Source: Caprimulgus europaeus
Lineage: Eukaryota; Chordata; Aves; Caprimulgiformes; Caprimulgidae
Assembly: GCA_907165065.1 (NCBI GenBank)
Contig: OU015528.1
Span: 27,853,515-27,917,514 of the forward strand
Direction of reading: 5' to 3'
DNA length: 64,000 nucleotides
Of this stretch, positions 1 through 14,300 are shown one piece after another. Position 1 is the stretch's first letter. Each line of letters starts with the position of its first letter. A model generated the notes under the pieces. It did no database searches. It worked only from the letters and a program-made list of their open reading frames with translations, and was not told where the DNA came from. The position numbers and the translations under genes were made by a program.

Positions 1-120
1 GCACGGGCTCAGGCGGACACCAGAGGGAGCAGCAGCGCTTTGCCCGGGAAAAGTGTCAATACAGCAGCTGCGCGTAGATCTGCTTCCTCTGCTGTGTGCC
101 ACGTTCTCCAGTTTTAGTAA
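1..120. promoter_or_regulatory. CpG-rich stretch, possible edge of a promoter CpG island
   Basis: This stretch is clearly richer in G+C than the AT-rich intron that follows, and holds about seven CpG dinucleotides, including GCGC, CCCGGG and GCGCG contexts. The shift to ordinary AT-rich sequence comes at an A17 run at 124-140. In human ARID2 the first three exons lie close together near the promoter, before a very long intron 3, so this may be the downstream shoulder of that CpG island. One frame is open here, but its translation does not match ARID2 exons 1-3, and I see no donor consistent with the T-first phase of exon 4. Regulatory function is inferred only. Confidence 0.25.
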
Positions 121-123
121 GTT

Positions 124-140
124 AAAAAAAAAAAAAAAAA
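124..140. repeat. A17 homopolymer
   Basis: An uninterrupted run of 17 A residues lies just after the CpG-rich start of the window. It could be a simple homopolymer or a decayed poly(A) tail, but nothing retroposon-like lies directly upstream, so I treat it as a simple repeat. Confidence 0.9.
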
Positions 141-3100
141 GTTAGGGAGAAAAAAAATCCAGTCATTTTTCGATACGGATTTCTGCACACAGAGTGTTTT
201 TATTTATGCTTGAACTACAAAGATGATCAAGACTGTTTTTTAACAAGTCTTCCATTTAATAGCTAATTAAGGAAATGTTTGCTTATTGATTGTTTAATCA
301 AATATATTGGTCATGTTTTTAATGATTATTTTTTGAGACTGTGGTTGTGTTTTGGTTTTTTTTTTAGCAGTGTAGTAGATAACAAGCCTTATTAACTGCT
401 GATGTCCTTTTAATTAGGGAGAAAAAATGGTTTTTGCTACATTTTTGGCTGTGAAGTAATAATTGAACCAAAGTAACACTATATTGAAGAGAAAATAACC
501 AGTGATTTTTTTTTTTTAAGGCTAGTTTAGTAAGTTGAGGTACAGCTTAATTTTAGCTGTCTGCTAGTTTGTGACAGCTCTAAATTCCTAGCCTGTATTA
601 GAGTTTTGTTTTGGTTTTAATTAATGAAGCCAAGCTATGCAAGAGATGGATCTTGAAATAGTGAGATATTAGAAAACCCTATTAAAGCTTTCTATGTCAT
701 TAAGGAATGCCTAAGGTCTAAATCCTTTACTTGAATCCAAATATAGTATTTTTAGAGCAGTTTAAAGATGAAATGTAACTAAGTAGATTTTTATTCAGGT
801 AGTATTTTAATTCCTGCTGTCTTTCAGTTGTGTGGGTGTTGGTTGTATTGTAATAAAACAGTTAAAGTTTTATGGGCATTCTAAGGCCCCATGAAGTGTG
901 GGTCAATGGGAATAAATACATGGTTATAAATGATTTTTTTTTTAACAGCATCCATTCAGAAGATCTATTATTGTGGCTGTGGAAATTAAAAATAAAAACA
1001 AAATGGTTAAAACCAAAACCAACTCGCCATCCCCCAGTAATAACAAAAGCCAGTGTAAACTCGTGTCACACTGAAGTTATTTGACAAAGTTGTAAATCTA
1101 GATTGGATTCTAATTGAGCTTTTAGAAGCTGTTTGGCTCATCTTCCTGCTCCTCCCTCTCTTGCCGATGCCATAGTCCAGGTTGCTGATGCAACCCTTTG
1201 TATAGGTTTTGCAGACACTCTAAGGTGGAAAACACAAGCTCCCACCCTGCCTCCCGCATGAATCTGTTGATACTGGAGGTCTGTGCTGAATTAGCTCATG
1301 CTTTGCCTCTACATGTGTGTATGTGTGTAGTTTAATTACTGAGTGGATGGAGGTGGTGACTCTGCTGCAGGAGTACAGACATCCCTCCAGGGCAGCAGCA
1401 CCTCCTGTTTGGAAAAACCTCTGGCTCAAGGACGGAACTTTGCAAGAAGCTACTGCTCTCTCTGTTATTTCCTGACTTCATAGGGTGAAATGTAGTAGAA
1501 ACTGTAGGTGAAGGAGCTGGAGGAGGCGAGCTGGCTGCACTCTCTCTGCAGTTGGTATTTCTTGCATAAGTTTTATCTTTGCTCAGTTATTTTAAAAGTT
1601 ATACTAAGTAAGTAGTCCACAACATCACATTACAGATGGGTGGTGTAACACCTGTAATCTGCATAAACACAAACTGTGTCACTTGCATACTGTTTGAATG
1701 AGTACCAGTAAGGCCTTTTCTGAGCAGGTTTTGGAGACAATTGTTTCAGGCAGACATGGAGTAATAGACGGGAATCAGCTGGCTGAAGCTGCTGCTGTTA
1801 TGAAGCTATTATGTTACATTTGCCCCACTTTCCAAGTGGTGATGTCAGATGTGCATATGAATAAGCTCTTGAACCACCTAACTATTTCCAGGTAAAACTG
1901 CTTCTGCTTCCTTGAATACTCTGGGCTGAGAGCAACAGTGATCCATGAGCTGATTGAGGAGTGAGTGCATCAGATGCCTTCATTTAGGAACAGCCACATT
2001 TATCAAAAGGGAGGGGCAGGCAGCTGGGTGGTGACAGCTTCAATTATCTGATTTTTATCTGCTGGTGAATGTCTGTCAGCACCTTATGTTAGTTTGCTTA
2101 GTGTAAGGCTGAAACTCAGTACAGTGTCTGACAAATGTACTTGTCTGTGTTAAAAGTACAGTGTGCCTAACATTGTAGCACAATTTGATGCCTGCTAAAC
2201 ATCACAGTTTACAAGCCTAATTAAGAAAGGGCCATCTAGTTGTAGTGTAGACAAGTCTGAAACTGTTGAATTTCTAAGGCAGGAAAGTTGCAGGTATGGT
2301 GCAGATGTATCTTCCTATTTTTACAGTAATTTTTAGGGTTACTTATCTGGTAGTAAATAGACATTTAACACTTTGGAGAAATGTGGATGATTCTGAAATT
2401 ATGTCTTCAATTTAACTTCATGGCAGGGGCTGCATTCTATGGCATGCTTGTAATTAAAACTTTACCAAATGTAAGTTGTTGCTAATATTTTTGTTCTTGA
2501 AAAGGCTAATTAGCTAGCCATAGTCCCTCGTTACTAGATTAGCCACAGGCTATTAGTCACAGGCTTTTTTTTTTTTTTAATCCTAGCCCACTGTGAGGTC
2601 AAACAAATTTGAAACTCTCTTGTAATTGCATTTAACTGTATATTACAATACTGTATCATATTTTGCATATACTTATTCTTTGTGCACAGCATGTTTTATG
2701 CCCTTGCAGAATTAAGGCCATTTCATTGATGTTTTCCTAAAATAACAACTGAAACCTGCCTTTGTAATGTTAACTTTCAATGGATATCAGTATTTCGTAA
2801 TATTATGTCATTTTGATGTATGCATGGCTAAAAATAAAACAACTGAAGTTTTAGGCTTCTTTATGTACTATTTTGGACTCCTAGTGCTTTCATGCTATAT
2901 AGACAGCAACACTGTGGGGATTATGTAATCACTGCTGTAACAGGGGGCTTTTGTTGCATCATGAAATTACTGAAGGTCTCTTTAATCACTTCCAAGTTTC
3001 AATCTGCAATTGTAAACCTGAAATTAAACTATGTATTTTCATCATGTTTTCACTTTAAACTTTTTAGTTATTTTACTTAAAAAGCATCTCAAGGATAATA

Positions 3101-4815
3101 CAAGCTTGAAATCATAGATAGTGGGCTGAAGAAAGGTTTCCAGAAATCCTTTGGCCCTCCCTCCTGCCTTTTCTGGGGCAGGAGAAAGTACTGAAAGAAT
3201 ATAGTGGCAGATGTTCTGTTGCTCCCTAGTAATTATTTTAAACAACTCAGAAATTTCTTAGCTTGAGCACATTCACTGTGTAGTCCCTAAATTCTTACAA
3301 TGTGGCAGCCATGTGGCAGAAGGCTGGGAGATTGCAGGACTGGGCAGAAACGCTGGGAAGGATGAGCACCTGCTTACAAGGATACTGTTGCTGAAAAATT
3401 ACTTAGAAAACTATATACATTTGATATTACTGAATTTGATAGTCTAGAAGGGTACAAGATTGATAAAAGATACTTGGAATCACTGTTAACTTTAGTTTTT
3501 GTCATCAGTCTGTTTGGTAGTTTTCCAAACTTGAAAAGATTTGAGGGTTCGTTTGATGAGACATTTTTATCACGTAGATTTATGTTCAGTGAGCTGCTCC
3601 AGTTGTACGGTACCTGGCTCTTTCGGAACTTGGATACATCGCAAAGTGCTTTATGTCACTGTCCCCTTTTTACAGATGTCACTTAAAAACAAAGTAGCTT
3701 ATGCAAAGTCAGCTGGCCCATGGCAAAGCAGGATTTTAATGTTACTGCGATTTTATTCTTTATTTTTTCCTTTCCTTCTCATCACAGTTTTTATAGTGGA
3801 ATGGAACTAGTTCTTAATGTTTAGAGAGCAGTCATTAGCCGGGCTGGGGAATGGGGTGCTCAGCTCTACCTGACAATTTTATTATGCCATTATCACAGTA
3901 TCTTTAAGCAGCTGGGAGGGAAATTAGCAGGCTTTTTCTCCAGCCTCCTCTCCGTTATCTGTTATGATTTATAATCTTCCCTCTTGTATTTTGTTTCATT
4001 TTCTCCTTCATCTCCTATTAACCTGTACTGTGCAGAAAGTTCTCTCTGTGCTGTCTGGCAAGGTGAGCTGCTGCACAGGTGTTATGGCCAACCCACCGCA
4101 CTAGGCCTGGCGGTCAGTGCGGCCTTCGCTGCCTCTGTGCACACTGTCGGCGGCCTTCTGGCTGAGGCCTTCCTGGTCCTCTGCTCTTTGGCTAACGTGT
4201 GCTTTATCCTTACCTTGGATGTGATTTACTGTATTTTTTTGTGTTTCCTGACTTTAGGAAAAGTAGTTTTCATTTCTTTTCTTTATATTCTTTGCACCTT
4301 GTTCTAAGCCTAGTGTGTTTAAGAGAAAAAGAGCATAGAGCTCTTCAGTCTTCATCTCCTAAATCAGTGTCCTCCCACAGTATATAACTGTTTTTTTACA
4401 GTCTTAAATCCTTTTGTTCTAATTTTTTTCTTCTTTTAAAATTCTTTTTGTGTCTTACTATAGCATGACAAAATACTTAAATGTGAGATTATTTTGATAA
4501 GCTGTAACTTGATACCTGCAGTTCTAAAGGTCTTTTATTTCCTTTTTAAAAACAATCTCTTCTCTATAATGGCCACAGCATGTTGTTTTTCAGTCATCCA
4601 TGTGTTATAAAAAGTTGCTGCCTAGAAATGTAGCCAGTTGCTTGTCTATCTTGCATGAGTTCACTGTAATTCATCTGGTATGCCCAGGCTCCCAGGAGCT
4701 TAAAACTTTTAAAGACATTTAATAATACTTTCCATATTCTTTCCCAAAGGAAGCTACCCGAAATAAATGTTCAGATCATTTGGGGCATGAATTAGAGCCT
4801 CTAGTCCATTTAAAA

Positions 4816-4856
4816 CAAACAAACAAACAAAAAAAAAACCCACCCCAAAAAACTAC
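4816..4856. repeat. (CAAA)n / A-C-rich low-complexity tract
   Basis: AAAC units are followed by an A run, then short C runs alternating with A runs. It is the complement of the G/T-rich tracts seen elsewhere in the window (near 8.95, 16.15, 17.3, 33.87 and 43.3 kb). Confidence 0.8.
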
Positions 4857-5654
4857 CAGACAAACTCAATTGCATATTTCTTTGGTGGTGAAGACAGAGG
4901 GCAGCTTGCACAAGTGGTGTTAAAACTAGATGTGGTCTCTAACCTGTGTTCATATAGGTCAGGGTTAATGCAGCACAGCTTGTGTAAGACAAGAATTTGA
5001 GACAAGTCAAGAAAAACGACTGTTAAACCAGCTGTCTCTTAAAATGTAACTACAACTGTTTGCACTAGTAGTTTGGAATCCCAAGACGCCCTTTACTCTG
5101 AGGGCACAGTCAGACTTCTTCCAAATCTGACATCAGCAGTTGAATCTGTCCTGGCTGATCATTACCCCTCACCAGCTGGAAGGTTCTGCTGCCTCTGCTG
5201 CCTGCCAGCCTGAGGAATCTTTTGTAAATACCTTGTTGATGAGAGTACAGTATCAGCCGTTTATTTCAACTGTTAGTGTTAGATAACTTCATAAAGCAGT
5301 AGTTAACAATTTAAGACTTCACTGTTCTCAGCTGTTTGCTGCTGACTTCTGGGAGATTCAAAATAGTTGTAACAGAGGTAGATGAGTAGTTTATTGGGAT
5401 AATTTCCTGCTCTTCTGCAGGCAGAATAAGCCAAGTTAGTTTAAATGAGTGGTTGACCTAACCTGACTAATTTTGCCTGAAGCAGAATTGGATTTATTTG
5501 GCAGAGATTTTGGTACGCTAATTTCCAGTAGAGTGGCAGCTTCTGAAGTTGCTACGATAGTTTCTGTACTGATGGTGAGCCTGAACATGGTATTTCTTTT
5601 TCCAGTGGGGAGGTTGTGGTCTGTAAGAGCAGTTGTACAACAACCACCTCCCCT

Positions 5655-5656
<2 letters not shown>

Positions 5657-5693
<37 letters not shown>
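5657..5693. repeat. T37 homopolymer
   Basis: About 37 consecutive T residues form the longest homopolymer in the window, preceded by a C-rich stretch (5644-5656). On the - strand it is an A37 run and might be a retroposon tail, but the sequence beside it resembles no element I know. The exact length may be unreliable in an assembly. Confidence 0.9.
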
Positions 5694-5699
<6 letters not shown>

Positions 5700-8239
5700 A
5701 TTTAATGTTTTATGTTAGAAAATATTGAAAGACATTTCTGATTTACTAGAAAATATACTATCTTTCATTAAGATACCACATAGATTAAACTTGAAAATAT
5801 GTTATTTAGAAATAATTTAAAATTCTGCTTCTTGTATTAATATTAATAAATAATAAAAAAGGAAACAACCTAGGAAACAGAAATTAAATTTCCCTACTCT
5901 TTCTTAGTGGATTGGTTTATTTGTATCCTGTTTCTTAAACAATGCATCTTGTAAAATAGGATAGATTACTTTTTTTTTTAGTTCCCTCCAGCTAAAGGGA
6001 AGTGTGTTGGTATGGTTACTGCCATAGAAATCAAGCACAACGCGACAACTAATGCTACCATAGTAGAATGTAAAATATAAACATTTTAAGTAATGTGACC
6101 CTTATGGCAGAGAGACCATGCATGATGTTTTAAGTATTTTTTTCTACTCTTAAATAATGATACCAATTGACCTAGTTTAATGAAGTGGGTAGGCTAATGC
6201 CAGTTTACTGAAGAGGTGACAACTTTCATGAATTTATTGGTGCTGTTGTTCATTGTATTTACATGTTGTGCAGAGCTGTTTTTATTGAGGGCTGCATCTT
6301 TTTGATTCTGTTTTAGTTACAGGGAGTACTTTTATTGTGTTTTTATTAACGTTTCTAAAAACAAAAATACTGTGAAGTAGTTTATTCAAGAACATTTTTC
6401 AGTTTCAAGTACACCTCGTTTAATATCAAATAGATAACTAACCTAAGTTTCAAAACTGCAATTTTAGAGCTTAGTAATTTTTCTGTTGTGCTCTTTTCCT
6501 TGCCACTTTGACTATCCCTTAAAAAGATGATTGTCTGCTTGAAAATAAGCAAAGAATACTAGTATATTGAAATAATTGTAGTATTATTTTATCATGAAAC
6601 AGTACAAATACAGAGTTGAGAAACTGCTGTTATCTGGGTTTGAGTGTGGTGGTGTTTAACTCCTGGTTTTCTTGTTTGGAGCTTGCAGAAGATGCCGAAG
6701 AAAAGGAAACCTGTTGTTAATAGGCAATTAATGTGTTCAGTCCTTACTTCCACTAGAAATTTTGTCGTCAAAGATGAGAACAGTTGAGTTCCTATATTGT
6801 GCTGTGTCTTAATTTATAAAATATCTGAATGCACCTCAGCATGTGAGAGATATTTAAAATATAAATTGCGTGGTTTTTTTCTTCCTTAACTTAATTGAAA
6901 TAAAAGCAGAGAATTGTATTATGACAATAAATCACTATTAAAAGGGCCATTCTTTTGGGTGCCATTTAAAGCAATTTTTATTTAAATGAACAGATAAAAT
7001 ACCTGTATTGATTTATTCACAATTCCTGTGCATTTTCACTTTGAAGCGTTCTGTTCTTAATACTCAAAGACACTGTTGTTAACCCTTGGAACAGGGGAAA
7101 CAAAAGGAAATAGTTTTCTTCAGAATTTGATTTTCATTAAAGGACTTAAAAATGTAACTCTACTTCTATATTACTGAGTCTTCAAACAAGCAATACTAGA
7201 AAGTTTTCTGAGTAGTAAATTTTTTTAATTTCAGGAGCTAGAAATGAGGAAGATATGATCTAATTTTGCTATAGGTGTTTGTATCATTCTGAAAATGACA
7301 GGAGTAGTGGCAATGTCACACTGCAGCTGCTTGAAATATCTACTGCTTTAGGCTCTTCTACAGAACTTCTTTTTTAAAGAGAGAAAAAGAAATAAAAAAT
7401 TACATTAAGGGGAATTGATTGGTGCTTAATAGAAAAGAATATGTAAAGAGAGAACCCAATGCTTAAGAGATTCTTAGGAGTATAAAGGCAACAAGAAGAA
7501 AAGCATTTTTTGCCCCCCCTAATTTATTTTGTTGCTGGACAAGTTTTAAGCTTCTCATACATGGCAGTCAAAGATTTTAAAAGGTTGAATCCTGAAGAGA
7601 CATCTTACTAAGTTTTTCTCAAAAAGATTCCCAAAGGACTTCCATTTTTATTCAGGTTATGTTTTAGTAGTAGTGCCATCATCACAGTAGGGTCTGATCA
7701 CCTTAAGGTAGTTCTTAAAGGAGAGTGTTGTATGTGCTTTGTTCCTTCTATTGTGATCTTTCCAAAGGGTTGATATTTTTGCTGGATTAATACTTTTTAT
7801 GCTACTTAAAGATTTACTGTTTTACCCAGCTGTTGCAAAGCGTGATGTCATATGTGAGCAGAAAATACTGAAGATTTGGTTTAAATTTCTTGTTTGAAAT
7901 TTATTTCTGTGAAAGCTTGCTCTTTTGTAGAAATGAGCTCTGCTTCTTGGTAGAAGTTCTTACTGGCCTGAAGAAGAATCTTCAGACATGTCCAGAGCTT
8001 AGGTGACACTAAGGTAGCCTGGTTTCAGAACACTGAGTACTTAAAGGACCAGCACTATATGCTGGTGTTCACTGGACACTCACATAAAGTGTCTGCTGTG
8101 AAGTACGCAGTTGTGGACATTCTGTGAACCTATAGCTAGGTTTTCCAAAAACCTGGTTGTCTTGGTGAGATATTGTGCAGTGTAATAGTCAAGTGGAAGG
8201 GTGAAGGAAGCATAAGTAACAAATCCAGTCATTCTATGA

Positions 8240-8362
8240 TGGAATAATAGAGAATCATAGAACTCAAAGTTTGAGTTTAAAGATCATCTAGTCCACCTCC
8301 CTGCCATGGGCAGGGACATCTTTCACTAGGTGGTTACTCAAGGCCCTGTCCAACCTGATTAT
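8240..8362 (-). mobile_element. CR1 LINE 3' tail fragment, antisense
   Basis: The + strand reads the reverse complement of the avian CR1 3' end: AATCATAGAA, then AAAGATCATCTAGTCCA, CCTCCCTGCCATGGGCAGGGACA, and AAGGCCCTGTCCAACCTGATT. Only the last ~120 bp of the element remains, which fits the heavy 5' truncation usual for CR1. It is diverged from the consensus, suggesting an old insertion. It lies in intron 3, opposite in orientation to ARID2. Confidence 0.85.
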
Positions 8363-11300
8363 AGCATTTAGTATTATTCAGAAGTTATGTACAGTGTAGA
8401 AGGCAGTTCTGAGGTAAAAAAGGATAACATTTAGATTATTAACTAGAAAAATGTTTATTTACTTTCTTATATATTGCTTAATAAGAATTTGTTGCTTTCT
8501 GTAATTAACTTTTTTTCAGTCCTAGAAGTAGCTATTCTCGGCCTCTTAAGAAGGTACACATTATGTTAATTGCAGAGCTCTTCCCTTCCTGCAAATTATT
8601 TCCATTCAAAATAATGGCAATACAATAAGACTTACTGGGTTTACGCAGGATTTGAGAAGGCTGGTCAATCCACAGTGGAGAATCAGGTTTTATCTCCTCT
8701 AAACCCCAGACCACCAGCAGGGACTCAATATCCTCCAAACCTTGTCTAATACTTAGTATCTGAATACTATTAATACTGTTTTCTATTTTTTTAGCCTCCC
8801 TATGAAAGAATACAATTTCTCTGCAGTATGTTTAACACTTTGTCATATCTATCTACTCAGTTTTAAATAAACTTAGAGTTTTAGTGGTATTACTACATAT
8901 TTCACAACAGCATTCTTACTGAGTAATTTGTTAGATAAGGGAGGGTTGTTGGTTTTGGTTTGGTTTGCTGGGTTTTTTTCCATTCTAATATCCAAAGTTC
9001 TCTTCCTTCTGCCTTTAAAGCAATTTGCAATGATTATCTTCAATGCCTGAGATGGGTATTTTGCAACAGGTAATCTGATTTTTGGGCTTTATCCATATTC
9101 ATCATGCCCATTTGTTCTCTCTCTTTTGTCTTTGTATATGTTCTAACAGCTTTACATTACAGTTATACAAGGCAAAAAGAAAATGATTATAAACTCTTCA
9201 TGATTATGATGTCGCTGGTAATTTAAAAATCTTCTTGGAAGGAGGGACTCTACATCCATTGTTCAGCTTGCCCCATGCTGTATCAGAATTAGTGTTAAGC
9301 CAGAGGCCATCTGTGTAGCATTCAGTGTTTCTCTGGCTATATCTGTATTGGTGAATTAAGTGTGCCTGAGGCTAACTGGCACAAAATGGCTCTTGTCCAT
9401 ACTCTTAGCCCCAAAACAGGGTACCTATATCCAAATTTACCTCTGGGAATGGTCCCCTTACCAAGGGTAGCTTCTGAACAGTGCCTTTAAATTGCTTGAA
9501 AGAATGCTAATTGGCCTGGACAGAAATTGTTTCAGGCCCTTTTCTAACAATTGAGTAGTACAGGCAGTTAATTTCCATGCATGGGAATGCTCACAGCACT
9601 GTTGGTTTTACTAGTATAGATGTGTAGCCTTTACAACTTTAGACAGCTAAATCAATGTTACCTCTTTATCATCATCTCTAAATTTGTACTTAGCTGCATT
9701 CTGAGAATACGCTGGGATACATTAAGCCCTATAACTGCATATAGTTATGTGATCAAAAGGTGTTAGTCATTATTATTTCAGTTTCAGTCTGGATACATTT
9801 GTGTTTATTTAAAGCAATACAGATATTTTTAGGTTGAATGTTTGTTTTTATGAAGGCCAGATTGCATTCTTTCTCACAAACTAATTTCTGGTAAGATCTT
9901 GAGATAAAGAAGGGACTCAATCCCAAGGCAATTTTTCCCTGTCCATGTAGAACTTAAAGAATTTTTGTTCCTATTGTGAAGAATGCCAGCAGCATCCTCT
10001 TAATCACACTTTTTAATACCATTCTCACTTTTTTCATTAATATTTGATCCATCTGGTAAAGTGTTAAAAAATTAATTATATTTCCTGGTTTTGTTTGATT
10101 TACCACATAATTAGGGACATGTAAACTAGTACATTTGCTTTGATTATGTGGTCAAAGCATGCAATAGAGATTAGCAGAGAAATTGTAAATAGATTTAATT
10201 GCAGGAAAAGACTGATTCATAAGGTAAAGGCAGAAAAGTGCTACTGTTAAAATTGCTGATTCTATGCAGAATCTAATGATGAAATTACAGGTAGTTTCAT
10301 AAGGTGAAAAAATGGTGTAGTAATGTATGTTTAATAAAGACTTGCAGATTCAGTAAATTTAAGAAACAGCCTAAAAGCATTAGAAATCAGTAAATTCTGG
10401 GTTTTATTTTCTGTTTTATGCTTTTATTTAGTAACTGCTGAACAAGGCTGGAATAAGTATTGTGGAAACCTTTACCATGGTGGCTGGAGCAATTGCCAAA
10501 ATCTAGAAAACTTAATTCTAGACTGCTGTTTTCATGAGATTTGAATCTACAGTGACTGTTCTCTTGTATAGCATCCTTCTTATTGCCAGGCTTCCTATGG
10601 GAACCTTGTCAGCCCTTCTTGTCAACGTAGTGCCAGTGTAGCAAAGTGTGGATTAATAATAGGCCAGGGAGAAAGGACCATTTTCCAATAATTAAGATAG
10701 TAATTTGACTGTGTAGAATCTGGACTTTGAAGACTCATTCCAGAAACTGCTTATATGTTTTCCTTTAAGACTGTCTAACTAATATGCATAAGCAACATTT
10801 CTGTTGACATTATTATAATAAAATATGCAAATATGAGGTATTTTAATTTTTTGTGTGTGTTTTAAGTCCTGAGAGTATTTTTGTCTCTTCACTGCAATCT
10901 GAAAAGTGTCTAATATTACTAAATTTGAGAAACATGCAAGATAAGTATTTGCAGTTGAAAAGAAGTATGCAACTGTGCAGATGAGACAGATTCCAGTTTA
11001 GAAAAGTGTATTGAATAAGTGTGTAGTCATAAGTATGTGATGTGAGACCATTCACATGTTGTTATATTTTGCTAGATTACACCTTTATAGGATGAATTTA
11101 TTCTGCATAGCCAAGAAAATGTGAGTGACTGTTACCTTCTGTAATATTGTAGATATCTGTGTTATTTATAATGGTTTGAGAGAAACTCAAAGAATTATTG
11201 GTAGGATAAATTATTTTCAGGTGATTATTGCTATGTAAATAACTTTTGTGTAATGGCTAGCAAGCAGAAAATTAAATAATTTACTTCTCACATACAAAAA

Positions 11301-14300
11301 ACCCCCAGTCTATTTTTTCTAAAAACATTAATGAAGTCCTTGAGAGTGCACAAGGGAACAGTTCTTGGTTTTGTTGTGCAAATGCCAGCATGCTCTATTT
11401 AAGTATTCTGTAATGGAACTGTTAACTAAAAACAACAAGGAATCTCCTCCTTAATTGTAGGTACTACAAGGCCACTTTGCATCCTGAATTTGGGGAAAAA
11501 GCTAAGTCTGAATTGCTATAGAAATTTTCTCTTTAGTGAGAACAACTCTTCAGTCAATGCACTGACAGAACGTTTTATTGCTGTAAAAAGTGTTGTTTCT
11601 TTCTCTGCTTTCTTCTGTGTTACCTGAGGGAAAAAAAAAAAAGGAAACAAAAGCAAAAATCTTTCTCTAATTTAAATTTTATAATAGTTAAATAATAAAC
11701 ATGAGTAATGGGCAAATGAATCTATACCTGTTTATAGTGTATATAGCTTTCATCATATAGTTAATTAAAATTTGTATGTTGCTTATATAGCTCTAGAGTC
11801 AGTAGGTCTTCCAGCCAATTTGACAGCTACTTGCATTCCCCATGCTGAAAGTTACCTCAGTTTGCACACAATATGCATTAAATGTGTACGCATGTATTTG
11901 CATTAAAATGTCTCCATGTGCTTCTCTCAAGAAATACTTCTGAAACACTTGATGGTTTAATCTGCAGTGGTCAAAGCCCATAATATGTTCAATGTACTTT
12001 TGCTTCTTTCTAATCTTGTGAGTGACTATTAGATTTTTAGCTTTAATATTTGGCAAAATATGACCCACTATTTTTAATGCAAGTCCCCAGCTTTAAGACA
12101 TACATATAGTTATGATTTTTGTGCATCCCTACAGTGATCCCTAACATGTGGTACCATTTGTATTAGTGCACCTTTGCCTTTCAGATACTCTTGTGTTCAG
12201 GCACTGTGGGGAAATCTGGGTGGTACTGTAGATCATTTCTCAAAACAGAGAAACTCTGGGAGTTTTCTGGAATTTGCAAGCATGTTATGGTGGCAGCAAA
12301 AAATCTTGAGGATTCTGATGTTTTGTTTGAAGAGCTAACCTCAGACTGCTGTGATACTTGACAGATTGATCTGTCATCCTAGATGGCAACAGAATGACTA
12401 TGATATTAGTAAGATAAATACGTCTGGGAACTGCCTTTGTTAAAAAGTTAATTCCCAGATACACACTGGAGGATTAATACTATTAATAAAGATACAGCTC
12501 AGAGATTCCTGGATGTGAAGCCCATTGGATCTAATGAAAGAGCTGCTGAAGCAGTAAGAGGCGATGCTGGGGGTGGATAATTTTTGGCAAGCAGTGAGAA
12601 TGCAGTAGAAGAGTTAGTTCTGGAAAATAACTGTGGACTGTAGCCTTGGATCACAAGTGGACTCAGTTTAAATTAAATTTGAAATAAATGAAAATAAGCC
12701 TGTTAAATGAAGGATCTTAATTTGAAAAGAACAGGTGTTAATATATTTTGGGGTTAGTTACAGCATAGTAGATCAGAATTTAGTTGCTTAACTGTCAAGA
12801 CTTTGTAAACTGGGCCCACTGCTTTTGCTGTGTGGAGACTTTTCTGTGCAGTTCTTCTGCCAGATTTGGCCACAGGATTTCAGAAGCCAGAGGCAAGTTA
12901 AAGGAATGAAGTAGGAGGAAACCTAAATTTGCTTTCAGGTACTATTTCAGCTAACAAGTCTTCGTTGTGAATATAACTTTTGCCTTTTATTTTAAGACTT
13001 CTTCCCACCTCCCCCCACCCTTCTGCAAGAACACAGAGTTCCTCTTAACTTAGAGAAGGTCAAAATACCTGTTTTCTTCTCCTGCTCTCAGATATGCAGC
13101 GTATTATCCAGACTCTGTTGGAGCTCCTGGTAGTGCAGTTTTTTCAGAGGCTTGTGTTGTCGTCCCCCAGCCACCGCAGTCTTTTGAAGGTGCACTCCAG
13201 CATATACACTTTAGTTGGCTAACATATTTCTTCTGTTATTTTCCTTCTAAATTGGAACATTATTAATATGAAAGCATAAAATAGTGTCTTAATTTCTTTC
13301 CTCCTGTTGTTATCAAGAATATTTTCAGTGACTCTAGAGTTTTTTTTTTTACACTTAGAAGCATCACATCTTTTTCATATTGTTCTAGTGTCTAACAAAG
13401 TGAAAATTCTAGGATTGCTGATGCTCATGAATTTTACACTTCTTTTTCTAACAGTAAATAATATATTGTGCCTTAACAAAGGTTCAGAACTTAATGAAGG
13501 CATGTATATGATTTTCTTGTTTGCAAAGGCTTCTTGGTAGGTTTTTTTAACCAAATTTCAAGGAAAGCACAAGTTGGACTGCCTGTCATATAGTCTCACA
13601 TAACCTGTGTTGTGAAATGTTAACACGTTTAAATGCCAGTGTATGCAATTGGAATTTATATGTGGATATATACAAAGGTCTTGGACTAACTTTGATCTGC
13701 ACAGGGCCTTCCGAGTTTGCTCATAGTTTGCCTAACGCGTGACAGAATGATGTCAGGGTGGAGGCTGGAGTTGTGGAGTCCCTAGTGTGGTGCATATGGT
13801 CAGATGGGGCTGCATGGGAACTGACTCTGGAACCGGACAGCCCAGGCTGCACAGTGCTCTGCAGCCACGTAGTGAAGCACCAGGCCAGATGTTTGAAAAA
13901 CACAGCTGTTGGATTTTCTTACTCATCTGTTAAGCTGGCCAAGTACAGCTTTAAGAGTGTTGATTTGTCAGCCCGTCTTACTAGGTGATCATAATCAGCC
14001 AGAAATCAAACAAATACTGCTGAGAGTCACATGTGGAGTGTTTCACTGGGCGCATTATACGAGATACTCAGTTTCTGAGTTAGACAGTGTGAAGATGGAA
14101 AACACAAATGTTGTTTTGAAGCTTCAAGCATCAGTTCTGACAATAATTGGATGTAACTGTTGATTTGGAATTCATGGTGCCTTCAGGGCCAAGGCAAAAA
14201 GCCCTGAAGAGATTGCTGATGACACTAGTGAAACACACAAAATCAAGTTTGAGGCAGCTTGTTAGTGTAGACTAAAAGTTTTAGCAAAGCCTTGAAGTGG

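Noticed and set aside
1-120. Open reading frame at the start of the window as an upstream ARID2 exon
   Set aside because: Its translation does not match any part of the ARID2 N-terminus, and no suitable donor was seen.
3984-4307. 107-codon open frame in intron 3
   Set aside because: Cys/Leu/Phe-rich translation with no recognised domain, no splice context or neighbouring coding signal, and of a length expected by chance in a 19-kb T-rich intron.
8041-8075. Hairpin around ACCAGCACTATATGCTGGT as a possible microRNA precursor
   Set aside because: The stem is only about seven base pairs and does not extend to precursor length.
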